64,000 bases of DNA, taken from contig JARWIR010000018.1 of the NCBI GenBank assembly GCA_029959085.1, forward strand, positions 3,844,001 to 3,908,000, given 5' to 3'. This document shows, piece after piece, positions 1 through 9,292 of the stretch. The first letter of the stretch is position 1. Each line of letters starts with the position of its first letter. The translations under genes and the position numbers were made by a program. The DNA is from Nemophila menziesii. Lineage: Eukaryota; Streptophyta; Magnoliopsida; Boraginales; Hydrophyllaceae. The notes beneath the pieces were generated by a model that saw only the letters and a list, made by a program, of their open reading frames with translations, was not told the origin of the DNA and did not search any database.

Positions 1-417
1 AGATGCATGTATTGGAATTTTTGATTTATCTATGATCAGAAATTTTTCGAATACCATATTTTAGATTGAGACAATTTAAGGGTAGGGTGTAGGTATGTAT
101 GTACGTGTGGTGTGAGTGTGTGTGAAAAAGAAAGTGTTAGACAGAATATGTTTTTTCTGGTCGAACATGTTGTTGAAGAGTATATTCTACAACGAATCTG
201 ATAGTTTTTTATGTGGCTTTAGACACAGGTCATACCTGGTACCACACAAAGCGATGTAAGCACGATTATCCAAGCTCTTTCCCTCCAAACTCAAAGATGT
301 GCCTACCAACACAACAAAATGAAAAACTTTCTTCTCCAATTACCTTTAATACACATAAATAAAAACTAAATTTAATAATACACACTAAAAAATCAATAAA
401 CTAGTCTACAAATACGT
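1..417. other. AT-rich sequence, no gene seen
   Basis: No reading frame of note and no recognisable repeat family. There is a short TG/purine-rich simple stretch around 85-135. Probably old intergenic or decayed transposon DNA. Confidence 0.5.
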
Positions 418-763
418 TTGAGAAAATCCCATTTTTAGGCCATTACTTATGGCCTAAGAACATATTTAGGCCAAACGTTTCAAAAGTCATATTTTTAGAC
501 CAAACGTATTCAAAATGCCCATTTTTAGGCCATTTCACTAATTTCGTGAGATATTTTATAGATATTAAGGACAATTTGGACACTTTAGATATAGTTCTTA
601 GTTTGTGATACGGCCAAATGAACGTATAGTTTATTCGAAATTAGTGAAATGGTTTAAAAATGAGCGTTTTGAATACATTTAGCCTAAAAATGTGACTTTT
701 GAAACATCTGGCCTAAAAATATTTTTAAACCATAGGTAATGGCCTAAAAATTTATTTTCTCAA
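418..763. repeat. Foldback (MITE-like) inverted repeat
   Basis: Two arms of about 125 bp are imperfect reverse complements. The left arm starts TTGAGAAAAT at 418 and the right arm ends ATTTTCTCAA at 763, and both carry several copies of TTTTTAGGCC / GGCCTAAAAA. About 95 bp of AT-rich sequence separates them. There is no coding capacity. I could not find a convincing target-site duplication, so the superfamily is not assigned; the long arms suggest a foldback or Mutator-like MITE. Confidence 0.7.
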
Positions 764-781
764 TAGGTTTTCACCCTTCTT

Positions 782-1920
782 TGGCTTTTGTTCAATGTCG
801 TGAAACTCGAAGGGTTACGTCGTGCACTACATAAATATGATTTGGTATTTGACCTCCCCACGATTTGGATCTTCCACACTAATGGTATCCTCACCTCCAT
901 GACGTATACTCATTTGATAACCATAAGCCACGAATGTACATTTTCTGGTTGAATGTTCAAGCTCTAACAATGAGGCGTCACCTTACTAACAATCAACAGA
1001 CCCGACAACTTTGATCTCAAGTTTCCCGGATAATTGTTGTACTTAGAGTTGTACTTGAGGTCCCTTTGTTTCACTTCAAACTTCTTCTTTTGAATCCACT
1101 TATCATGGAATTTCTTTGTTTCTCTTTATCTCCCAATAAGCTCTTAATTCAAACTCAAGATGTATGTTACAAGTTGTACAATACACCATTAAATACAATG
1201 ATGCACCTAGGGGCGTCTTGAAAGTTGTACTATAAGCCCATAGTGAATCATCTGACTTTATTGACCAATATTTTATTTCTTGTTGGTCCAACGGTCTTCT
1301 TAAGAATATATTTTCTCTTGCGATTAGTGATTTCAGATTGACCGTTTTTTTTGGTGGTAAGAGGTAGACACTCGATGTCTCATTCCATATTTCACAAGTA
1401 CCGTCTTTAAGTATTTATTCAAAAAATACTTACCTCATCACTAATAATGACTCTTTGTGTCTCATGACTTGTGAAAATATGTGACTTAAATTATCCACCT
1501 CTCTTCCATCATTTTCAGGTACCAATAAGAAGTCAACAACCTACAATATGTATTTATTTCCATAGGATGAATACGAACAATCCCATGAAATCAATTCCCC
1601 AAACATAAAAAATCTACACCTCCAAAACATTGTTGAGTAGCATCTCGTCAAACCTCAAAATATTTCAAGTGAATTGGCATTTTTTTACATTGCTTGTGAC
1701 CAACAAAAACTGTATTGAAGTACCTTAGTGGTTGAGTGTTCACCCTTGAAATATCCTTCATATGGTGAGTCGTGACATCTCGCTACGACATCACGAATTT
1801 CGGGCTATGGCACACACTTTCCAATCATCTGATCAATACATACTTTAAACATGAACAGATCTTCCCAAAATAAGTTCTTGGTGTGGTGAATCAATATCTT
1901 CTTCTCGTGTGGTGTGCTTC
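782..1920 (-). pseudogene. Decayed Athila-like integrase (3' end of pol)
   Basis: Read on the minus strand, this matches the 3' end of pol in the better-preserved element at 36744-49443. The similarity starts just past the pol stop (GGCTTTTG... at 782) and runs through the integrase tail, the core and into the zinc-binding N-terminal region near 1920. One short open piece (1291 to 1103) still reads like the segment with [16 protein letters not shown], equivalent to [17 protein letters not shown] in intact copies. Many stops and indels show a very old insertion. No LTR of this element is visible in the window. Confidence 0.8.
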
Positions 1921-2809
1921 CTATATGAAATGATCTACTCATGTCAATAGCTAACACAAGTTAATAATATTTATAGGATGATAAAATTTGACATAAGGTG
2001 TTATTTATTTCTTTGGTTTTAAAGTAGTTTATCACCAACATTTTTTCATAAATTCTCCTTTTAAGTCCAAAAACTTTCAAAGAGCCCCCATCACAACCTG
2101 TCCTACACCCCAACTAATGTACATTTTCCCCATACCCCAGATCCCTGGTTTTGTTTTCTAATTCATATTGTTTAAATTTCTTTTATAAATAAGTTTTTAT
2201 AGATTTGTTGTGTTTTTATTTTCTTCTAAAATTATTCTAATAAGCTGCTCCTCTAGGATATGTTGTTTTCAAAGAAAAAGAGACATCCTTTAAGCATTTA
2301 TTAGTCGTCTCAATAATCCATATTTCAAAAAGTAAAACAACAATGCAAGGGTCATGTACATAAGCTTGTTTTCTAAAAAAACAAAGTTTCAATAAAATTT
2401 CTGAAGAATACTTCATGCTTAACTTTTTTTTAATTTTTGTAACAAGAATTATATATTAGCCGTGGCAAACACTTTCTCATAAAAGAGACATAGTTAAGAA
2501 TTTTAATGGTAACCTTCCAGTTTTATGGGGCCACCCCACTGAACCTCATACATATATTACATGAAGCAAATCTTCATTACGATAATAAAAACATGGAATA
2601 AATGATAAATTTATAAAATGTTGTTGGTGTACAAGAAAAATATTATGTTTCATTTTTGTAAGTAAAAAAAAAGATATAAAAAACAAATATTTATAACCCA
2701 ATAAACTATAATTTTAGTGTTTATATGAATCAACAAAAGCAAAAAAACCCCAAGTATTGTCTTATGGCACATAAACATAAAAATTAATTTTAATAATCTT
2801 GTTTCTCTA
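1921..2809. other. AT-rich sequence without recognisable gene
   Basis: Nothing identifiable on either strand. Possibly a further decayed internal part of the retrotransposon remnant to its left, but I cannot align it. Confidence 0.4.
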
Positions 2810-3235
2810 CTCATCTTCGCTCTCAGTTCCGTCATCGTTAAGGAATTTATCGTTGACCATCTTTGATAGGTTGGGTATTGTTTTTTAACATTTTCAATAT
2901 TGTTTTTATACCATTTGATATCCCTTGTTAAAGCCTTCCTCGCCAATATTTCTAAATAACCTCTCAAACTCTTTCGATTCCTTATAATCCATGATAACCT
3001 TGAATATGGCGTGTTCTTTTTCCACAAATATATCCATATTCTCATTCGCTAAAGCATCATTAGGCCTCCCTAATTTGGAATGGAGCTCGTCGGATTTTCG
3101 GCGTAGTTCGTCAACCTCGCCCAAAGACATAAGAGAACATGAAGGATTCTTCTTGAGATGCAATTTATATTCATTCAGCGTGAACTTCCATTAATCATCT
3201 TCCCAAGCGGATACTTTAGCAGCTTCATTAGTCAT
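2810..3235 (-). pseudogene. Decayed coding remnant, family unknown
   Basis: From ATG at 3235 on the minus strand the frame reads a hydrophilic, charged protein for about 110 codons with one in-frame stop near 3193. It includes GEVDELRRKSDELHSKLG and VEKEHAIFKVIMDYKESK, then breaks near 2906. A different frame continues with an acidic end (NDDGTESEDE) to 2810. The amphipathic charged composition suggests a helical, coiled-coil-like region. I do not recognise the family; a transposon accessory protein or a decayed host gene are both possible. Confidence 0.4.
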
Positions 3236-4394
3236 AACTCTACAAAAGAAAAACAAAATGATGTGTGTATGTTTTGAGTGTGGAGGTATCTACAACTTAT
3301 ATATTTTGGAACTTGAGAAAGTGTAGTGATAGTATTTCAAAAAAGTCTAGTACATTTGATAATGTTTATTATTTGTCAACTATATCATTATTTGTATCAC
3401 CTAAAAAGTATAAATTTCATATGGATTTTTTTCATCAATATATCTTTTCATAATGGACCTATAACATTAATTATCCATTTAAAAAAATTTCAATTATCAA
3501 AACACGATTAATTTTGTAATCCCTTTTTTCTTTATCATACACATTCCATTAATGGATCTTTATATCTAATTATCAATATTCTTAAATATCTATTTTTTCT
3601 TTCCTTTTTCACTAATAAATATCATATGAAAGCTCAAAATAATTATCTCTTCTATTCACAAATACTATGCGAGATTAGTAGCTTACAAAACCTTGTATAA
3701 ATAAGTATCTTAATTTTAAATGTGAATTCACCACTATATTCTATCACCACACCATGATATGTAATGTTCAGCGTATTCGTTACATGAATGGATAGGATAA
3801 TTTTAGTTTAAAACATTTATTCCATTAATAAAATGAAAATTTATAAACAGTTGGTTTTAATGTTAAATACAATAACTTTGTTTAATTTCTCACCAAAATA
3901 TGGTCCAAGATTAACAAAAGGATTTACATGAGTATTCTTTTTATGAACTTTGATTTAGAATTCTAATATTGTGATAGGTGAAACCTATCTATTTATTGAT
4001 ACGGTCAAAGGAGTTCGGGATCCCCAAATATTTTTGTATGACATGATTTTAATCATAATAAATTTTATTGTTAATGTTTTCAGTTAATTACACTATAAGT
4101 TCCAATATTATGAACAACAACATACATTTTATTATGGAAATTTAGATAAATCAAATAATAAAAAGATGATTTATAAATATTAAAAGCAGGTTATCACATA
4201 TATATAATTTTAGAAGAAGCCACAAATTAATTATATAATTATTTTCATAAAAATAAAAACCATGATGGCCCATGGCCAACTTGTTGTGTAACAATAATAT
4301 CTTACAAACAAACTAAAACAAACAAATATCAAGTCATTGCTAAGGAACCATAAACATAAAAAGAAAATTTTGCAAGTTTGTCTTTAGGAATATG
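3236..4394. other. AT-rich sequence without recognisable gene
   Basis: Strongly AT-rich, with no frame beyond about 60 codons and no repeat shared with the rest of the window. Confidence 0.45.
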
Positions 4395-4690
4395 ACTTAC
4401 TCATCATTTCTATCATTATTTCCGTCTGCATCCTTATCCCATGAATCATCTTATGAAGCATATGCAACATAAAGAGCTTCGTTACCCATTTCGTTATATT
4501 CCAGATATGTAAATTGATTATTTGAAATAAATTTCTTATAACTAAAGTTATATCCCTTATTGAGCAAGATCCTATAATACCTTACTAGTTTCTTAAACTC
4601 TTCTACAAGTAGCTCCTTCTTTTTTGCTAAGGTGATGTTGATTGTCTAAATTTTGGTTGTCTGAGACTCATCCATGGCTTTGTCTTTTTT
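4395..4690 (-). pseudogene. Short decayed coding remnant, family unknown
   Basis: On the minus strand a frame with several breaks reads segments such as LLNKGYNFSYKKFISNNQF and EYNEMGNEALYVAYAS, ending in an acidic Asp/Asn-rich tail near 4395. Composition and the acidic end resemble the remnant at 2810-3235, so the two may belong to one old gene or element. I cannot identify it. Confidence 0.3.
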
Positions 4691-4863
4691 ATTATTTGTA
4701 TTTATTCTCTCCATTATTGGCTTAATCTCCACGTTCTACAGTTGTAGTTGGTATGTCTCAGTCAAAGATATGGGAGAAAAGGCCCGAGGAAACTCAAAGT
4801 AAGAATAAAAAAGAGGAGATTATGTGGCCACTTTGTCACTAACCTGAGCCATTAGTTTACCAC

Positions 4864-6403
4864 TGATGTCTACTTATTTTTTATAAATATTATCCCTCAT
4901 GAGACATCATTTTAGGTGAATATTTGACTTGTTTTATAGACATTTATGCTTATTTCGTCATATTACACTTTCTCCCATTGGGATTAAACTATTTGCATTT
5001 TTAGAGCTTTTTTGCTATAATTTGTTTGTTTTTAGTATAAAGTTCTTAGGATCATGGATTCCATAGGAAATCAATACAAGGAGTAGAAGTGATAATTAAA
5101 GTCTTAGATCAAGCAGAGGAGTTAAAGGCAAGAAAAGAATTCCCGAAGAATTGACCAAAGAAGTTGCAGATCTGAAAGGTTGTTACTAATTGCTGTTTTT
5201 GGGCTACTTAGGAGCGGATTCAGCCTTTGGACCGTGAAATAGGTTTTATTTCTTATTAAGTTAGCAAGATTTTTCAACTAGAATAAGTTCATTTGGAGTT
5301 GATATGAAAAAGTTACAGCCGTTTTACCGGGAATTAAAGAATAAGATAGGTTTGGGCTTTTTATAATTTGACCTAATGTTCTTAACCTAAGCCCTAATCC
5401 AATTTTGAGAAATATATAAGCTCCTTTAGACCTTATTATTCAGCACCTCTCATAAAACCATCAAATTAAATCATCCTTATGGAGAGCGTCAAGTGGCTGA
5501 ACAAGAGCATGAGCTAGAGAATCATTTTCCTCCAACAACAGCTCAAGTCAATTCCTCTATTTAGGTTCTTATTTTGATTCTATTATTAGGAACATGTATA
5601 TTATTAATTACTTTTCTGTTTTAACTTTTAATATGAGCTAATAGTTACATTCTTGAGAATCGTGTAATGGGATGAACCCTAATTATTTAATTATTGTATT
5701 TCAATTTGGGATTAGAATCTAATATAATTTGAATTGGGTATTTTATATTGGATATTATTTTGTTCTTATTTACTATTTTTGACCTAGCTAATTAAAAATA
5801 GGTTATATTAATTGGGATATTCACTTTAGTGGCGAAGTGATCATCCAACAGGGGGTTTGATTACAGACTTAGGTAATATGTAATGTCCGTTATTGACCGA
5901 CATGCTTAACTAATTACATAGCCAAAGAGGTACATACTTAACATCCGAAGAGTAATACTCGCCCATATAGGGGTTTATAGTAATTTAGGATAGCTCAGCT
6001 CATAGGTCCACCCGACAGGGGGCTAGGAGATATTAGAGTCTCGACTAATATAGAAATATCAGTTCTACCCTTAACGAAAGCATTAATTACGTAAGTTTAG
6101 GTGATTCCCTAGCAAGACTCAAGTATAGATTATATCTGCGTCTTAATCCTTTAGTATTTATTTTCAGGAATTTGTTTCTGTGCGTCTAGTAGTTTAATAA
6201 ATCAAAACAAAACAAATATCTTATATATTTTATTTTCTGTAATTGAGATTACTACTACTTATCTATTGAACACTTAGGTTAGACCAGTCCAATCTGAGAA
6301 CAAAACTTTATTTATAATAGTATTATTTTGACAACCGTACACTTGCGGTATTGTGGGTTCTATTTATTTATCGTAATATTTTATAACACCCCAGGACCCA
6401 CCA
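4864..6403 (+). mobile_element. Solo LTR, Athila-like, with target duplication ACCAC
   Basis: A 1540-bp LTR without internal sequence. It begins TGATGTCT, ends GGACCCACCA, and is flanked by the perfect 5-bp duplication ACCAC (4859-4863 and 6404-6408). It shares layout with the other LTRs here: a GAGACATCA inverted copy of its own start near 4900, a TATATAAG box near 5412, the tract ACAACCGTACACTTGCGGT near 6332, and a terminal CCACCA. It is clearly diverged from the E1 LTR, so it is a different lineage. Recombination between two LTRs of a full element is the usual origin. Confidence 0.9.
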
Positions 6404-6408
6404 ACCAC

Positions 6409-7230
6409 CTAGTGAAGTAAGAGAAGGGCCTAAGCCATTGATTTGGATATTTGATAATTTTATTCACTACTGCGTCTATACCCTTTAACAGTCATTTCAT
6501 TAGTTTACAAAGGAACATTGATTGTTTCGTTGTTGACAGATTTCCTTCTATATCAATCAACAATTTTTCTCGCTCCCAAAGCATGATATATAACAGACGT
6601 CAAGGATGAGTGGCTCCCCACATGTGAACGGGTCGTTGACAAGTAATAATTTGACAAGTGTGGGGTTATCATCTCCCCATGGACTATCAAAGTTGAGATA
6701 AATGTGTTTTGGAAGTATAATAATGTAGAGTTTCGAAATAAATGACAATAATTTAAATGTAATATTTGTTTTGTTTTCGAGTAAATACAAAAATAAAAAA
6801 TAATATAAATTATTGACTAAAAGACAAATGATAGAAATGCTTTAAAGATGAAAAGGATGAGAAATATATTTTATTTATGTGGGTAATCCTTCTAATCAAC
6901 TATTTAATTGTAATTTTATATAAGAGCCAATTAGGTTTCACATTAGTCGGGATTCAAATGTCCTTCTAACTCCTGTCGGTAGCTTAGGAAAAAACTGCAA
7001 CACAACTAGGGGATTTGGGAAAGGACACCCTAGACAAAGGTTTGGCGTAATAATTCTAACCTTAATGACTATTAGATAGGAAAGACCTCCCACTTCACTA
7101 CCACGCATTGGATGATTGTATTATATGTCCATAATCTGAACTGATTCTTAGGTGTTATTCAAATGTCTCATACTATCCAAAACGTGATCAAGACATGAAT
7201 AGCAAACGATCATAAATATATAATCATTGA
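6409..7230. other. Intergenic, no gene recognised
   Basis: No convincing coding sequence. A 77-codon minus-strand frame at 6557-6790 has no recognisable motif and unexceptional composition. The sequence ends at AAAAG (7231-7235), the left target duplication of the E1 insertion. Confidence 0.45.
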
Positions 7231-7788
7231 AAAAGTGATGTCTCCCTAATTGTTCTTATTTTCGACCCTTAGGAGACATCATTTTTGGTGTTTATTTAAT
7301 TAATTTGATAGACTTTTGGACTAAATTTGCAATAATCCGGAATTACCTTTTTATTTCTAGCATTTTTTATTTATTAAACTTTTGCGCGTAATATTGGTAT
7401 TTTTAGTGTAAAGTTTACAGGTTTTAGATGTTAGCTAGGAGAGGAATCCGAGGAGAAAGTCGAAGATCGTGAATTAAGAGTCAAGACTTGAAGATAAATC
7501 CCGAAGATATTATTTTTAGAGCTGAAAATCCATTTTCCAGGCCATAGATTGCTGATTTCGAGGTGCTTAAGCGATGATTTAGCTGTTGACCTTTGAAGAG
7601 AAATCATTCCTTATCAAGTTACGGAACTTTAGCAACTGGAATGAGGTCAATCGGAGTTGTAACGCATCGGGAAAAGCTGTTTTAGTGAAGGTGTATCAGC
7701 AGTTACGGGATTTTGGGCTTGGAAATTGGGCTTGGACATTTAATTAGTCTTTTATTTTCTGGTCCAAGCCCTAGTCCGAATTTATGCT

Positions 7789-7797
7789 TATAAAAGG
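7789..7797 (+). promoter_or_regulatory. TATA box of E1 5' LTR
   Basis: TATAAAAGG, about 550 bp into the LTR and followed by a pyrimidine/AC-rich leader. The same box sits at the equivalent place in the 3' LTR (15139-15147) and in the E2 LTRs (35082-35090, 60243-60251). Transcription of the element presumably starts 25-35 bp downstream, defining the start of R. Confidence 0.7.
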
Positions 7798-8225
7798 AGG
7801 CCTGGACTTCTATTTTTCACACAATTCACATTCTACAAGATTAAACACCAGAGAGAAGTCAACGGAAGGAAGAAGAAGAAGCTACAAGAGCTGGAGAGGG
7901 TCTATATCTCCGTTCGTAGTCATTCCTATTCCGGAAATTAGGTTTTTCTTATCTTTAATTTTGTAATCAAATATGAATTCCTTTATTTTTAATTTAGTAT
8001 TTCTTTTTAATATGAGCTAAACAATTGATAGTGCTTGAGAACAAATAATGGGTGAATCCCAATCTTATTAATTAACGAATGTTGAATTTGGGTTTTTATT
8101 GAATTAAACTAAATTAGGGCTTTTACTCTTTTCAATAAATTGAGATTATTTTACTGTTTTTGGAGTAGCTAACTAAGAACAGGTGTTAGTATCTAGGCTA
8201 TTCCAATTAGTGGCGATTGGATCAT

Positions 8226-8407
8226 CCTGACGGAGGGTTTAGGTACAGAACCATTTATTCAATCTAGGATAGAAGTTAATGATTCTGACGAGCTTAGCTA
8301 ATCCTAGGGCCAATGAGGTAATAAAACTTAATCATCCAACGGTGGATCATATTTACCCTGACGGGACTAGTGACACTTTAGGATCGCCTTATAGTCCACC
8401 CTGACGG
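8226..8407 (+). repeat. Reiterated CCTGACGG motif in the LTR
   Basis: CCTGACGG or a one- to two-base variant occurs at 8226, 8284, 8357 and 8400, each in a similar context with GATCATCC or GTCCACC upstream. The same set of motifs recurs in every related LTR in the window, including reverse-strand copies read as CCCGTCAGG. Because it lies downstream of the TATA box it would be in the transcript. Function unknown. Confidence 0.6.
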
Positions 8408-8805
8408 GGGTATAAGGAATTTAGAATCCCGACCATTGTAATTGACTAATTTAACCCTTAAACAACATAAGTTAGGAAATAGGATTGGGAGGATCCTTGC
8501 GTTCTCAGGTGCTACATCTCATATTGCATTTTACATCATTTTCCTTGCGTCTTAGCTTTTATTTACATTTTAGTAATTGTCTTTCATTCATTAGCTTTAA
8601 TAACAAAAAAACCAAACAAACATATTATTATCTTTTATTTTCATAAGTGCATCAATCACTATTTGCTAGACATTGTGATCAACCATCCGTCCTTGGAACG
8701 AATCTGTATTATCATACATACTACTTGGGACAACTGTACACTTGCGGTTGTGGTTCGATTTACATTTGCATTTAATTTAGAACACACAAAGGACCACCAA
8801 GTTTT

Positions 8806-8823
8806 TGGCGCCGCTGCCGGGGA
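8806..8823 (+). other. Primer-binding site, tRNA-Asp type (E1)
   Basis: TGGCGCCGCTGCCGGGGA begins six bases after the LTR end. It is complementary to the 3' end of plant tRNA-Asp(GUC) with about one mismatch, as remembered from the Arabidopsis tRNA. This primer type is typical of Athila and Tat elements. Reverse transcription of the minus strand would start here. Confidence 0.88.
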
Positions 8824-8942
8824 CGGTAGCGTGTGACCACGGTGTTTATCCTTTAGTGATAGTTGCATTTATTTTTATATTTGTTTTTATCAGTTTTACG
8901 CTTTTTGCTTGTTTAGTTTTCTCAGGTTTTTAGGTTTGGTGT

Positions 8943-9292
8943 ATGCGAAGAAGGCTCAGATTTGAACCGCTAGTTCAAATCCTTGATAATCCGGATTCGT
9001 TAATCAGACTTGCAAATAAGAAAAGAAGAGAACAAGAGGAAAGAGAAATGGCGAATATTCAAGATCCATGGTTTACTAATGGTCCACCAGAAGTTCCATT
9101 CCGTGCTCCTGCTATAGGAGTAGGTGCTCCAGATATAAATGTTCCGAAGTTTCGTCCAGATCCGGGTATGATACTCAATTCCAAAACTTTGGAAATTTTC
9201 GTGGTAGAGTTGGAGAAGATCCTCTTAGAGCGATATAGAAATTCAAACAGATATGTGATTCTTACATCACACAAGGAGTTTCAAAAGAACAA
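8943..9292 (+). pseudogene. E1 gag, broken N-terminal part
   Basis: ATG at 8943 opens a frame (MRRRLRFEPL...) equivalent to the gag start of E3, whose own start codon is ACG. Compared with E3, about 45 codons of the Gln/Asn-rich linker are missing. Near 9171 one base is missing, shifting the frame, and in the restored frame a TAG occurs at 9236-9238 where E3 has CAG. Full-length Gag therefore cannot be made from this copy by standard decoding. The downstream frame stays open from 9293 to 11680. Confidence 0.8.

Larger units (their letters stand above)
7236..8799 (+). repeat. E1 5' LTR
   Basis: Starts TGATGTCTCC and ends GGACCACCA, 1564 bp, the same length as its partner at 14586-16149. An inverted copy of the first ten bases lies at 7272-7281 (GGAGACATCA). 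The TATA box is at 7789-7797. The later part contains repeated CCTGACGG motifs and the 20-base hairpin at 8731-8750. Confidence 0.95.
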
